A stretch of DNA of 64,000 nt from Polaribacter irgensii 23-P (GCF_000153225.1 NZ_CH724148.1:438640-502639); one strand, 5' to 3'. Counted from the first letter of the stretch, positions 48,970 through 59,046 are shown. Made by a program: numbers and translations. Notes: generated by a model not told the origin, from the sequence alone.

Positions 48970-50517
48970 CTATACTTCTATTTTTTGCAACCAAGTTTTT
49001 ATAGCAACCTCTTTTTCAATAATGCCTTTTAGTTCAGAAATTTTCACACGTTTTTGTTCCATAGTATCTCTGTGGCGTATCGTTACACAAGCATCTTCTA
49101 AAGATTCGTGGTCTACCGTAATGCAAAACGGGGTTCCTGCAGCATCTTGTCTTCTGTATCGCTTTCCCACAGCATCCTTTTCATCATAAAATACATTGAA
49201 ATCCCATTTCAACTCTTTCATAATTTCGCGTGCAACTTCTGGCAAACCGTCTTTTTTAACCAATGGGAAAATTGCTGCTTTGTACGGCGCTAAAACTGCT
49301 GGTAATTTTAAAACCGTTCTTGTCGTTCCATTTTCTAGCGCTTCTTCATGCAAAGAATTCGAAAAGACAGCTAAAAACATTCTGTCTAAACCAATAGAAG
49401 TTTCAACTACATATGGCGTATAACTTCTATTTTCTTCTGGATCAAAATACTGCAACTTTTTTCCAGAATGCGCTTCATGTGCCTTTAAATCAAAATCTGT
49501 ACGTGAATGAATTCCTTCTAATTCCTTAAATCCAAAAGGAAACTTAAACTCAATATCGGCTGCTGCATCTGCATAGTGCGCCAATTTATCGTGGTCGTGA
49601 AAACGATAATTCTCTGCACCCATTCCCAGACTTAAATGCCATTTTAAACGGGTTGCTTTCCAGTGTTCATAATACTCCTTTTGCGTTCCTGGTTTTACAA
49701 AAAACTGCATTTCCATTTGTTCAAACTCGCGCATCCTAAAAATAAACTGTCTTGCAACAATTTCATTTCTAAATGCTTTTCCCGTTTGCGCAATTCCAAA
49801 AGGAATTTTCATTCTTCCTGTCTTTTGAACATTTAAGAAATTTACAAAAATACCCTGTGCCGTTTCTGGTCTTAAATAAACTTGGGTAGCGGTATCTGCA
49901 GAGGCTCCAATTTGTGTTCCAAACATTAAATTAAACTGCTTCACTTCTGTCCAATTCCTTGAACCCGTCAAAGGATCTGCAATTTCTAATTCTTCAATGA
50001 GCAACTTTACATCTACCAAATCTTCATTTTCTAAAGATTTACCCATTCTTGCAAGAATACTATTTATTTTTTCTTGATATCCTGAAACCCTTTCGTTCGT
50101 GGCAAGAAACTCTTCTTTATTAAAGGAATCTCCAAAACGCTTTTCTGCTTTGGCAACTTCTTTGTCTATCTTTCCCTCAATCTTAGCGCAATAGTCTTCA
50201 ATTAAAACATCTGCTCTGTATCTTTTTTTAGAATCTTTGTTGTCAATTAACGGGTCGTTAAATGCATCCACGTGTCCAGAAGCTTTCCACGTTTTTGGGT
50301 GCATTAAAATAGAAGCATCTAATCCTACAATATTTTCATGCATTTGCACCATTGCTTTCCACCAATATGCTCTAATATTTTTCTTTAATTCAACGCCGTT
50401 TTGAGCATAGTCATACACTGCACTTAATCCATCGTAAATTTCTGATGATTGAAATACATATCCATATTCTTTTGCGTGCGATAATACTTTCTTAAAGTGA
50501 TCTTCTTGTTTTGCCAT
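48970..50517 (-). CDS. glyS: Glycine-tRNA ligase (single-chain class II type)
   Basis: This enzyme charges tRNA-Gly. The protein is the eukaryote/archaea-like single-chain form, not the bacterial alpha/beta form. From the ATG at 50517 it has 515 residues (MAKQEDHFKKVLSHAKEYGY). Class II motif 2 is in GKAFRNEIVARQFIFRMREFEQMEMQF, motif 3 in TSIGLDRMFLAVF, and the C-terminal anticodon-binding domain begins near residue 415. The earlier in-frame ATG at 50544 lies beyond the promoter box, so it cannot be the start. Confidence 0.97.
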   Translation of the reverse strand: MAKQEDHFKKVLSHAKEYGYVFQSSEIYDGLSAVYDYAQNGVELKKNIRAYWWKAMVQMHENIVGLDASILMHPKTWKASGHVDAFNDPLIDNKDSKKRYRADVLIEDYCAKIEGKIDKEVAKAEKRFGDSFNKEEFLATNERVSGYQEKINSILARMGKSLENEDLVDVKLLIEELEIADPLTGSRNWTEVKQFNLMFGTQIGASADTATQVYLRPETAQGIFVNFLNVQKTGRMKIPFGIAQTGKAFRNEIVARQFIFRMREFEQMEMQFFVKPGTQKEYYEHWKATRLKWHLSLGMGAENYRFHDHDKLAHYADAAADIEFKFPFGFKELEGIHSRTDFDLKAHEAHSGKKLQYFDPEENRSYTPYVVETSIGLDRMFLAVFSNSLHEEALENGTTRTVLKLPAVLAPYKAAIFPLVKKDGLPEVAREIMKELKWDFNVFYDEKDAVGKRYRRQDAAGTPFCITVDHESLEDACVTIRHRDTMEQKRVKISELKGIIEKEVAIKTWLQKIEV

Positions 50518-50525
50518 AATGAGTA

Positions 50526-50555
50526 CAAAGATAAACGTTTGCATAAATTTTTCAA
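50526..50555 (-). promoter_or_regulatory. Promoter of glyS
   Basis: TTG at 50553-50555, a 19-base spacer and TATCTTTG at 50526-50533 fit the Bacteroidota consensus on the minus strand. The -7 box ends 8 bases before the ATG at 50517, leaving an expected leader of only about five bases. Confidence 0.7.
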
Positions 50556-50682
50556 GAAAAAAATAGTTTCATTTTAAAGCATAAATCATTCCTTAGAACG
50601 CACCGGAAGCCAAACTTTTATACGCAGTAGAATGAATGCAACTATTTTAAGTAACTTTCGTATGAATTGTAATCCCCAAAAA

Positions 50683-51369
50683 ATGGAATTATTAAAAGAC
50701 TTACGTGCGTTATTTTATCCTAGAATATGTGCAAACTGCAGCCAACAATTAATACAAAATGAATCCATAATTTGTACTTTCTGCCGACATGATCTGCCTT
50801 TAACTCATTTTCAAAGTTATACAAAAAACAAAATTAATGCTATTTTTTATGGACGAGTAACCATCGAAAAAGCCTTTGCTCTTTTGTTCTTAAGAAAGAA
50901 AGGCATCACTAAAAACCTAATCCACAAACTAAAATACCAAGGCACCGAAGAAATTGGCATTTTCTTTGGCAATTGGATTGGAGAAATTCTTTCGGAAAAT
51001 GAAGAATTTTCGACGGTTGATTTTATCCTTCCTGTGCCCATTCATGCCAAAAAACAGAAAATTAGAGGGTACAACCAAGTTACCAAATTTGGTAAATGTC
51101 TACAACGGCACTTAAAGACTCCTTTTTTAGAAAATGTTTTAGTGCGGAAATCTGCCAACACGACACAAACTTTCAAATCTCGATTTGAACGTTTTAATGA
51201 CCTAGACACCAAGTTCTCTTTACTAAATTTCACTATTTTTAAAGACAAACATGTTTTAATTATTGACGACGTTGTTACCACTGGAGCTACTTTAGAAGCC
51301 TGTGCACTTGAACTTTTGAAAACTTCAGGAATAAGAATCAGTATTTTAACAATGGCCTACACAGAATAA
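50683..51369 (+). CDS. ComF family protein (phosphoribosyltransferase-like)
   Basis: From the ATG at 50683 the protein has 228 residues (MELLKDLRALFYPRICANC); in-frame ATGs at 50632 and 50662 are possible. The N-terminal part has two zinc-ribbon cysteine pairs (CANC, CTFC), followed by a phosphoribosyltransferase domain with the motif VLIIDDVVTTGATLEACA near residue 188. ComF/GntX proteins act in DNA uptake during natural transformation in several bacteria. No other competence gene is present here. It is divergent from glyS. Confidence 0.9.
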   Translation: MELLKDLRALFYPRICANCSQQLIQNESIICTFCRHDLPLTHFQSYTKNKINAIFYGRVTIEKAFALLFLRKKGITKNLIHKLKYQGTEEIGIFFGNWIGEILSENEEFSTVDFILPVPIHAKKQKIRGYNQVTKFGKCLQRHLKTPFLENVLVRKSANTTQTFKSRFERFNDLDTKFSLLNFTIFKDKHVLIIDDVVTTGATLEACALELLKTSGIRISILTMAYTE

Positions 51370-51424
51370 ATTTTATGGTCTAATATGAAAAATTAATTGT
51401 TAATTTGTATAAAATTTATCTTTC

Positions 51425-53041
51425 GTGAATCTCCGTAACAGCTCTTTTTTACTACTACTTTCTATCACCTTAATTTCTAGTTGTGCAAAAACAGGAAGAC
51501 CCGACGGTGGTCCAAAAGACGAACTCGCACCTCTTTTTGTTACTTCAAATCCGCCGTACGAAACAATCAATTTTAGCAGTAAAGAAATAACACTTTATTT
51601 TAACGAGTTTATAAAATTAAAAGATCTCAATAAGCAGCTCGTTGTTTCTCCTCCTTTAAAAAACCCCTTAATTATTTCACCACAAGGCACCGCGAGTAAA
51701 ACGTTAAAAATAAGAATTTTAGATACCCTTGCACCAAATACTACCTACATCTTTAATTTTGGAAATGCCATTGAAGACAACAATGAGAACAATATTTTGG
51801 AAGGATTTAAATACGTATTCTCTACGGGAACTTATATTGATTCCCTGCGGTTTTCAGGAACTGTTGCAAATGCGCTTTCAAACAAAAAACCTAAAAAAAC
51901 TAACATTGTCCTCTACAAAATAGACAGCACATTTACAGACTCTATCATTTATAAGAAGAAACCAAATTACGTAACTACTGCAATAGATACAGCAGGCTTC
52001 AATTTTACTAACTTAAAAAAAGGAAAATATCTTTTACTTGCTTTAAAACAAAATTATAATAATTATATTTTCGACTCGAGCCTGGACGAAATTGGCTTTT
52101 ACCCAGACACCATCGTATTGCCCAAGGATAGTAGCATTACAAAACCAATCAAGTTATTTAAAGAGCTGCAACCCTATCGTTTTAGAAGAGCAGCCGAAGT
52201 CTCTAAAGGTAAAATTAGTTTTGGTTATGAAGGCAATGCTAAGGATTTAAAAGTTGCACTATTATCAAAAGTATCCGACAGCTTTCGAAGTGTATCTCGT
52301 TTTGAAATAGACAAAGACACCTTAAATTACTGGCATACTCCAATCGATGTAGACTCCTTAAATTTTATCGTTTTCAACGATCTTTTTTTAGACACCGTCA
52401 CAGTGAATTTTAGAAAAAATAAGATAGATTCTCTAAAACTATCTCCATCCACATTGGGAATCTTGCACTTAAGAGATACCTTCTTTATTAAAAGTAACAA
52501 CCCTATTGTAAAGATTGACACCAGCAAAGTTCGGTTTACGGATACAGACACATTACAGGTTAAATATGCCCATTACACTTCTAAGAAAGAGAATAAAATC
52601 GGATTTATTTTTGATAAAAAAGAAAAAGAAAAATACAATTTAAGAGCACTTCCAGGAAGTTTTACAGACATCTTTTCGGTAAAAAATGATACTCTAAACT
52701 TTAATTTTAGAACCTTAGATAGAGAAGATTACGGACGAATTACACTAAACATTGTGAATACAAATGATAAAAATCTAATCATTGATTTATTAACAGGACC
52801 AGACAGCGATCAAATTATTGACCGAAGATATGTGAACACAAGCGAAACACTTGTTTTTGATTTGTTAGAACCCAAAACATATTTCGTTCGCGCAATTATA
52901 GATACCAACGCTAATAAAAAATGGGATACTGGAAATTACTTACTTAAAATTCTCCCAGAAAATATTATCTACTATCCAGAAGTGTTAAAAGTGAGAGCAA
53001 ATTACTTTTTAGAAGGCAATACGTTTACCATAGAAAACTAA
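51425..53041 (+). CDS. Lipoprotein with N-terminal bacterial Ig-like domain
   Basis: The 538-residue protein starts at a GTG (51425) and has a lipoprotein signal NLRNSSFLLLLSITLISSC with the lipobox cysteine at residue 20. Residues 30-130 are an Ig-like (Big_5/SbsA-like) domain: GGPKDELAPLFVTSNPP and ITLYFNEFIKLKD. The remainder is beta-rich with no family I recognise. Such proteins are widespread in Bacteroidota and are sited in the outer membrane or periplasm; function unknown. It follows comF by 55 bases on the same strand. Confidence 0.85.
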   Translation: MNLRNSSFLLLLSITLISSCAKTGRPDGGPKDELAPLFVTSNPPYETINFSSKEITLYFNEFIKLKDLNKQLVVSPPLKNPLIISPQGTASKTLKIRILDTLAPNTTYIFNFGNAIEDNNENNILEGFKYVFSTGTYIDSLRFSGTVANALSNKKPKKTNIVLYKIDSTFTDSIIYKKKPNYVTTAIDTAGFNFTNLKKGKYLLLALKQNYNNYIFDSSLDEIGFYPDTIVLPKDSSITKPIKLFKELQPYRFRRAAEVSKGKISFGYEGNAKDLKVALLSKVSDSFRSVSRFEIDKDTLNYWHTPIDVDSLNFIVFNDLFLDTVTVNFRKNKIDSLKLSPSTLGILHLRDTFFIKSNNPIVKIDTSKVRFTDTDTLQVKYAHYTSKKENKIGFIFDKKEKEKYNLRALPGSFTDIFSVKNDTLNFNFRTLDREDYGRITLNIVNTNDKNLIIDLLTGPDSDQIIDRRYVNTSETLVFDLLEPKTYFVRAIIDTNANKKWDTGNYLLKILPENIIYYPEVLKVRANYFLEGNTFTIEN

Positions 53042-53313
53042 AAATAAGCAGCTACAATAATAGATGTACTTTGGAGGAATCAGGAAATAACTCCAAACCT
53101 TTGAACTTTTTAAATTCAAAGAAGCGCAATTTTAAAGCATTTTTAAAAAGAGCATCCCATTAAAAACAGAAAGTTCCACACAAAATCTCTGGAATATTTT
53201 AAAAAACAACTCTTTTTAAAAAAAAGAAAACTTTTTGTAACATAAGGTTCTTTTCTTCCGTATAAGTATTTGTAGCAAGTAGATGAATCTTTAAATTGTT
53301 GCAAATAAATTAG

Positions 53314-54177
53314 ATGAGACAACTAAAAATAACCAAGCAGGTTACCAATAGAGAAACTGCTTCCCTTGACAAATATTTACAAGAAATTGGAAAAGTAGAC
53401 TTAATTACTGCTGATGAAGAAGTAGAATTAGCACAACTTATCAAAGCCGGTGATCAAAGAGCTTTAGAGAAGTTAACCAAAGCCAACCTAAGATTTGTTG
53501 TATCTGTTGCAAAACAGTACCAAAATCAAGGATTGACATTACCCGATCTTATAAACGAAGGAAATTTAGGTTTGATTAAAGCTGCGAAACGTTTTGATGA
53601 AACGAGGGGTTTTAAATTTATATCCTATGCCGTTTGGTGGATCCGCCAATCGATTTTACAAGCCCTGGCAGAACAATCTAGAATTGTACGCCTGCCTTTG
53701 AATAAAATTGGTTCTATCAATAAAATTAATAAAATGTATGCCTTTTTAGAGCAAGAAAACGAGCGCCCTCCAAGTGCTGAAGAAATTGCTAAAAAATTAG
53801 ACATGACAGTGAATGATGTGAAAGAATCCATGAAAAATTCTGGACGTCACGTTTCTATGGATGCCCCTTTAATTGAAGGTGAAGATTCGAACTTGTACGA
53901 CGTTTTAAATTCTGGAGAATCTCCAAATCCTGACAGAAAACTATTGCACGAATCTTTAAGGATAGAAATTGACAGAGCATTAGAAACCTTAACTCCCAGA
54001 GAGGCAGATGTGGTTAAACTATATTTTGGCTTGGGGGAACACCAACCGATGACCTTAGAAGAAATTGGAGAAACTTTTGATTTAACACGTGAGCGTGTGC
54101 GTCAAATTAAAGAAAAAGCAATCAGAAGACTAAAACACACCTCTAGAAGTAAAATCTTAATGACCTATCTTGGATAG
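53314..54177 (+). CDS. rpoD: Primary RNA polymerase sigma factor
   Basis: The 287-residue sigma-70 factor lacks region 1.1 and the non-conserved insert, as is usual for the Bacteroidota housekeeping sigma. Region 1.2 is at residues 15-45 ([20 protein letters not shown]), region 2 at 65-130 ([32 protein letters not shown]), region 3 near 140-200 and region 4 at 225-285 ([20 protein letters not shown]). This protein should recognise the TTG/TAnnTTTG promoters noted throughout the window. A 272-base leader region upstream has no gene. Confidence 0.97.
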   Translation: MRQLKITKQVTNRETASLDKYLQEIGKVDLITADEEVELAQLIKAGDQRALEKLTKANLRFVVSVAKQYQNQGLTLPDLINEGNLGLIKAAKRFDETRGFKFISYAVWWIRQSILQALAEQSRIVRLPLNKIGSINKINKMYAFLEQENERPPSAEEIAKKLDMTVNDVKESMKNSGRHVSMDAPLIEGEDSNLYDVLNSGESPNPDRKLLHESLRIEIDRALETLTPREADVVKLYFGLGEHQPMTLEEIGETFDLTRERVRQIKEKAIRRLKHTSRSKILMTYLG

Positions 54178-54242
54178 TAGTTCCAGATTTTTTAAAAGTG
54201 AGCGCGTCTCCTTTTCTTATCAGGTGTAAACAAAAGGTGTAT

Positions 54243-54270
54243 AACTCTCGAACTTATTTCGAGAGTTTTT
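54243..54270 (+). terminator. Intrinsic terminator after rpoD
   Basis: AACTCTCGAA pairs exactly with TTCGAGAGTT around a four-base loop, with a T run following. It is 65 bases after the rpoD stop and 48 bases before the rpe start codon. Confidence 0.9.
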
Positions 54271-54317
54271 ATTTTATATTCTTATTTTTACAAAACTTAA
54301 CAACACGATACAATCTA

Positions 54318-54974
54318 ATGAGTAATTTAATAGCACCTTCAATTTTAGCCGCAGACTTTGCAAATTTACAGCGCGATATAGAAATGGTAAACAACAGCGA
54401 AGCTGACTGGTTCCATATTGATATTATGGATGGCGTTTTCGTTCCAAACATTTCCTTTGGCATGCCTGTTTTAAAAGCGATCGCAAAGCATGCTAAAAAA
54501 ACAATTGATGTGCATTTAATGATTGTAAATCCAGACCAATACATTCAAACTTTTGCAGATTTAGGCGCGAACATTCTGACGGTGCATTATGAAGTGTGCC
54601 CACATTTACACAGAACCATTCAAGCTATAAAAGATGCCGGAATGAAAGCAGGAGTAGCCTTAAATCCACACACGCCTATTTCAGTTCTAGAAGATGTAAT
54701 TATCGATCTAGACTTGGTGTGTATCATGAGTGTCAATCCTGGCTTTGGAGGGCAATCTTTTATAGAAAACACCTACAAGAAAGTAAGTCAATTAAGACAA
54801 TTGATAGATTTTACAGCATCCGACTGTCAGATAGAAATTGACGGTGGGGTTACCAATATAAATGCCAATGCTTTAATTGAAGCCGGTGCCAATGTCTTAG
54901 TTGCCGGAAGCTTTGTTTTTGGCGCTGAAAATCCGACAGAAACCATTTCAGACTTAAAAAACTTAATTGCCTAA
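54318..54974 (+). CDS. rpe: Ribulose-phosphate 3-epimerase
   Basis: Rpe interconverts ribulose 5-phosphate and xylulose 5-phosphate in the pentose phosphate pathway. From the ATG at 54318 (MSNLIAPSILAADFANL) it has 218 residues. The TIM barrel has the metal ligands in IDIMDGVFVPN and the motifs VDVHLMI and VMSVNPGFGGQ-like IMSVNPGFGGQSF, closing with EIDGGV and AGSFVFG. The frame is open further upstream to 54198 but that part covers the rpoD terminator, so it is not coding. Confidence 0.96.
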   Translation: MSNLIAPSILAADFANLQRDIEMVNNSEADWFHIDIMDGVFVPNISFGMPVLKAIAKHAKKTIDVHLMIVNPDQYIQTFADLGANILTVHYEVCPHLHRTIQAIKDAGMKAGVALNPHTPISVLEDVIIDLDLVCIMSVNPGFGGQSFIENTYKKVSQLRQLIDFTASDCQIEIDGGVTNINANALIEAGANVLVAGSFVFGAENPTETISDLKNLIA

Positions 54975-56363
54975 TTGTTATACGCCGTTGTTGATATAGA
55001 AACTACCGGAAACGGACCCAAAGGACAGAAAATCACGGAAATTTCTGCCTTAATTTTTGACGGAAAAAAAATTGTAGACGAATTTACTTCGCTCGTAAAT
55101 CCTGAACAAAATATCCCTGCTTTTATCACCAGTCTTACTGGTATTACCAATGCGATGGTACGAAATGCGCCTCGATTCTTTGAAATCGCAAAAAAGGTAG
55201 CAGAAATTACTGAAAACACTATTTTTGTTGCGCACAATGTAAACTTCGATTACAACATTATACAAGCAGAATTTAAAAGTCTAGGATTTGACTTTAAAAG
55301 AAAGAAACTCTGCACCATTCGCTTGACAAGAAAAATAATACCTGGCCTTCCGTCCTACAGTTTGGGTAATATTTGTACCGGTGAAAACATTCCTATTAAT
55401 GGAAGACATCGCGCAAAAGGTGATGCGGAAGCCACTGCAGAATTACTGCGACGGCTCATTGAAAGGGATGAGAACTTCACAATTAATTCCTTCCTAAATC
55501 CGAAATCAAGACAAGCCACTTTGCCTCCTCTTATAGATAAAATAGTAATCGACAACCTGCCGGAAACTTTTGGAGTCTATTATTTCAAAAATCTTGCGAA
55601 AGAAATTATTTATGTGGGAAAAGCAAATAATATCAAGCAGCGCGTCATCAGTCATTTTTATGACAAGAAAAAAAAGGAACAAACAATGTGTTTAGAGACA
55701 GCAGATGTTTCTTTTACAAAGACAGGTAGTGAATTACTCGCATTATTGCTGGAATCTTCAGAAATAAAGCACATCTATCCAAAGTTCAACAGAGCCCAAA
55801 GAAAGTCTGCAGAGGCCGTTGGATTATTTTCTTATGAAGATCAGAAAGGAATCCTACATCTCGCATACAACCGTCTAAAACTAGCTCCAAATGCCCTACT
55901 AAAATATTATTCTATTTCAGAATGTAGAAATCATTTAGAAACCTTGTGTGAGACCTTTGAATTGTGTCCGAAATACTGTCATTTACAAACCAATGTCTCT
56001 AGTTGTTTTCATTACCAACTGAAAGAATGCAAGGGTGTTTGCTGTGACAAAGAAACTGTTGAATCGTATAATAAAAGAGTGAAAGAAGCAATCGCATCCA
56101 TTGGCCTTGGTGCCGAAAATATAGTCCTTAAAGAAACGGGAAGAACTAAAAACGAAATTGGATTTGCCCTAATTTTGGATGGAATCTATAAGGGTATTGG
56201 ATATGTAGATGCACAACAATCCGAACAATTAGAAAATCCAGAAGACTATCAATTTTTTGTGGAACCTAAAAAAGACAATAGAGATATACAAAGAATCATT
56301 GCCGCATATCTAAGGAAAAAGACAAAATTAAAAGCAATTGAAAATGGAGAAATCAGCATATAA
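54975..56363 (+). CDS. DEDDh exonuclease fused to GIY-YIG (UvrC-like) domain
   Basis: A 462-residue protein that begins at TTG, immediately after the rpe stop codon. Residues 1-165 are a DnaQ-like 3'-5' exonuclease with VVDIETTG (Asp and Glu), HNVNFD and HRAKGDAEAT (the DEDDh residues). Residues 195-275 are a GIY-YIG nuclease domain (FGVYYFKNLAKEIIYVGKANNIKQR). The C-terminal part has several cysteines (CPKYC, CFHYQLKECKGVC) like the cysteine-bearing region of Cho/UvrC. Similar proteins are described as DNA polymerase III epsilon-like or UvrC-homologous; a role in DNA repair is likely but the substrate is unknown. Confidence 0.88.
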   Translation: MLYAVVDIETTGNGPKGQKITEISALIFDGKKIVDEFTSLVNPEQNIPAFITSLTGITNAMVRNAPRFFEIAKKVAEITENTIFVAHNVNFDYNIIQAEFKSLGFDFKRKKLCTIRLTRKIIPGLPSYSLGNICTGENIPINGRHRAKGDAEATAELLRRLIERDENFTINSFLNPKSRQATLPPLIDKIVIDNLPETFGVYYFKNLAKEIIYVGKANNIKQRVISHFYDKKKKEQTMCLETADVSFTKTGSELLALLLESSEIKHIYPKFNRAQRKSAEAVGLFSYEDQKGILHLAYNRLKLAPNALLKYYSISECRNHLETLCETFELCPKYCHLQTNVSSCFHYQLKECKGVCCDKETVESYNKRVKEAIASIGLGAENIVLKETGRTKNEIGFALILDGIYKGIGYVDAQQSEQLENPEDYQFFVEPKKDNRDIQRIIAAYLRKKTKLKAIENGEISI

Positions 56364-57615
56364 AATTCATATTATTGGTGCAGGTGTTAGTGGTTTAATT
56401 GCTGCTCAAATTTTAGAAAACTATGGGTATCACCCTACCATTATTGAAGCTTCTAGTTCTGTTGGGGGCCGGGTTAAATCCGACGTTGTCAAAGGACATC
56501 TCTTAGACCGAGGTTTTCAAGTATTGCTTACTTCTTATCCTGCCGCAAAAAAATATTTAGACTACGATCGTTTAGAATTACAAAAACTTTTACCCGGTGC
56601 CACCATTTTTAAGAACGGCAAATCCCAGACCATTGGAGATCCTTTGCGCAAGATCTCTTTATTAATACCAACCTTACGCTCCTCTGTTGGTTCTTTTACT
56701 GATAAGGTGAAAATACTAAAACTGAATGCACTGTTAAAGAAAAAGAAAATTGAGGCTATTTTTAAAACGGAAGAAACAACAACCCTTCAATATTTAAAAG
56801 ACTTTGGTTTTTCTAATGAAATTATTACTGACTTTTTCACACCTTTTTTTAGCGGAATTTTCTTAGAACCCCACTTGGAGACCTCTAGTAGAATGTTCGA
56901 ATTTGTGTATAAGATGTTTGGAGAAGGCTTGGCCGTAATTCCGAAAAAAGGAATACAAGCAATACCAAATCAACTAAAAAGCAACCTTACGCAAACTAAA
57001 ATTCGATTGAACAGCGCTGTTAAGCAAGTTAAAAATAATCTCGTTATTCTAGAAGATGGAGAAGAAATTAAAAGTGACTTCACCATTATAGCGACAGAGG
57101 CAAGTGCCCTAATTTCCAATTTAAAAAACCAAGAGACCCAATGGAAAAGTTGTGACACCCTCTACTTTGAATGCGAAAAAAGAGAAATTAATAAGCCCTT
57201 AATAGGATTGATCTCTGATAAAAATACGCTTATCAATAATATTTTCTACCCAACCAGTATTGCATCCAAGGCTCCAGGGGATAAGGAATTACTCTGTGTA
57301 ACAATTGTAAAAAAACACGAAATCACGGAAACAGAACTAATCGCAAAAACAAAAGAGGAACTCAAAACATTCTGTGGGATTTCTGACCTTGTGTTCCTAA
57401 AAAGATACCAGATAAAGAAAGCATTGCCCGAATTAACAAATATACAATATGCTCTTTCGAGTACAGAAACACAGTTAAATTCGTCTTTATTTTTAGCAGG
57501 GGATCAATTGTTAAATGCTTCTTTAAACGCTGCTATGATCGCAGGGGAAAGAGCTGCTATGGGCGTAATTAAAACACTTGAGGACGGTTTGATTGCAGAT
57601 GAGCTATCATTATAA
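56344..57615 (+). CDS. NAD(P)/FAD-dependent oxidoreductase (amine oxidase/protoporphyrinogen oxidase-like)
   Basis: From the ATG at 56344 the flavoprotein has 423 residues. It begins with the dinucleotide-binding IIGAGVSGLIAAQILE followed by EASSSVGGRVKSD, the amine-oxidase-family fingerprint, and ends with SLFLAGDQLLNASLNAAMIAGERAA, the FAD-closing block. Substrates of this branch range from carotenoids to protoporphyrinogen and polyamines; none can be assigned. Its start overlaps the end of the exonuclease gene by 20 bases, so the two are co-translated. It is the last intact gene before the decayed region. Confidence 0.88.
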   Translation: MEKSAYKIHIIGAGVSGLIAAQILENYGYHPTIIEASSSVGGRVKSDVVKGHLLDRGFQVLLTSYPAAKKYLDYDRLELQKLLPGATIFKNGKSQTIGDPLRKISLLIPTLRSSVGSFTDKVKILKLNALLKKKKIEAIFKTEETTTLQYLKDFGFSNEIITDFFTPFFSGIFLEPHLETSSRMFEFVYKMFGEGLAVIPKKGIQAIPNQLKSNLTQTKIRLNSAVKQVKNNLVILEDGEEIKSDFTIIATEASALISNLKNQETQWKSCDTLYFECEKREINKPLIGLISDKNTLINNIFYPTSIASKAPGDKELLCVTIVKKHEITETELIAKTKEELKTFCGISDLVFLKRYQIKKALPELTNIQYALSSTETQLNSSLFLAGDQLLNASLNAAMIAGERAAMGVIKTLEDGLIADELSL

Positions 57616-57669
57616 TTTAATTAAAATCAACTACTTTACTTATAAAATAGGCACTCGCCTAAAATAAAT

Positions 57670-58761
57670 TTATTTTTTTGAGAGCATTTCTAGTGTTGCA
57701 ACCGTTCTAAAACCCATATGATCTGAACCAGAATCTGTCGCTACCCCCATTTTTGAAGAAATCCTAAAACTTGAGCAATAAGAGTCATGACATAAAAAAG
57801 ATCCCCCTTTCATTACGTGCTCTACTTGATATGGATTGCTTAAACTAAAAGACTTCTCCGCACCTTTAGGATTTACCAACAGTTTAGAACCCTCTAATTC
57901 TCGATAGTAATTTACATCGAAAAGATCCGCTGTAATCTCCCAAACATTCCCAGCCATATCGTATAACCCAATACTATTTGTTGGATACGATTTTACCGGA
58001 GCAATAAACTCAAAACCGTCTTTAGATTCGTTTTTTGTTGGAAAAACACCCTGCCAAGTATTGGATTGTGTATCTAACATTGTGCGATCATTTCCCCAAG
58101 TGAAAATGGCATTATCATTTGTTCCTTGCGCAGCCGCCTCCCATTCCGCCTCCGTTGGTAAACGTCTGTTTGCCCACCTACAGTAAGCTAGCGCGTCCTC
58201 TAAAGCAATATGAACAACAGGAAAGTTATCTTTTCCTTCAATTGTTGTGCTAGGCCCTTCTGGATGTTTCCAATTTGCGCCAATTTTCCAAGCCCACCAT
58301 TGTTAATAGTTATTCATGTTTACCACTGCATTTATCTTTTTATTAAAAATCAAACTTCCAGGTTGTAAAATAGAATCATGTGGTCTTTGAATATTTTCAG
58401 GAAGCTGCTTTTTTATTTCTTCCTAATCAATATTTCGTTCGGCCACAGTAATATATTCTGTTGCCGCTACAAATTCGTTATACTGCTTGTTTGTCACTTC
58501 AGTAATATCAATATAAAAACCGTCAACCATCACGTCATGGACCGGTTTTTCCCTTGGCATCGCAAAATTATCTGAGTCTTTAGCGCCTTGCAAAAAAGTA
58601 TTACTTTCTACCCAAATCATCCCATAAGGTAACTTTGATTCTATCGTATTCTTTGTTTTAGCCCTTTTAAAGTCTGCCTTCTTACAACTATAAAAGAGTA
58701 CAAACACGAAAAGAATAAGTGGTAAAGGACTAAAAACTATTTTTTTATTTTTATCAGACAT
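57670..58761 (-). pseudogene. Formylglycine-generating enzyme (SUMF1/FGE) lipoprotein with two nonsense codons
   Basis: A single frame of 364 codons runs from a lipoprotein signal (VLFYSCKK) to a natural stop. TAG (58423-58425) and TAA (58303-58305) interrupt it. Around them the family reads ELDWEE and YSQWW, whereas here it reads NID-stop-EE and NY-stop-QWW; a Trp and a Ser codon are the likely originals. The active site FLCHDSYCSSFR keeps both catalytic cysteines, and LPTEAEWEAAAQG is intact, so this was a true FGE that activates sulfatases, not a GldK-like structural homologue. No frameshift was found, which suggests recent inactivation. Confidence 0.85.
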
Positions 58762-58820
58762 CTTTATTTTTAAAAGATTAAAAATATAATTGTTTTTTGG
58801 AGATATTTATTTGAAATTAA

Positions 58821-59046
58821 TCTCCTGTTTTAAGCTTTGCATTCTCAAGTTCCTGCGAAGTCTTAACAGTAATAGTAAAATAAATTCAAACCTGTTAGGA
58901 GGTCTAAAAAGCTGTTACCTGGAAACGCACAATATCAAAATTATAAAAAAAGTTCCCTTTGATGGGTTTGGGTATATGACCACTCTATTAACTTCTTGTT
59001 TTGAGTTCACACCACCAAGAGTCTCATTTCTTGCTAATGTCACTAT
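58821..59046 (-). pseudogene. Relic of a type IX secretion C-terminal sorting domain
   Basis: On the minus strand one frame reads NRVVIYPNPSKGTFFI (58935-58990), the hallmark beginning of a type A sorting tail. About 35 codons later and in another frame LENAKLKTGD (58821-58849) matches its later part. In between are stop codons and frameshifts. The carrier gene has otherwise vanished. A separate 23-codon frame at 59094-59165 (KFIRNAVAGVAGMTMIP) resembles an N-terminal export signal and may be another scrap. Confidence 0.55.

Noticed and set aside
54198..54317. Longer N-terminus for Rpe
   Set aside because: The added frame runs through the rpoD terminator hairpin, and the ATG at 54318 gives the conserved beginning.
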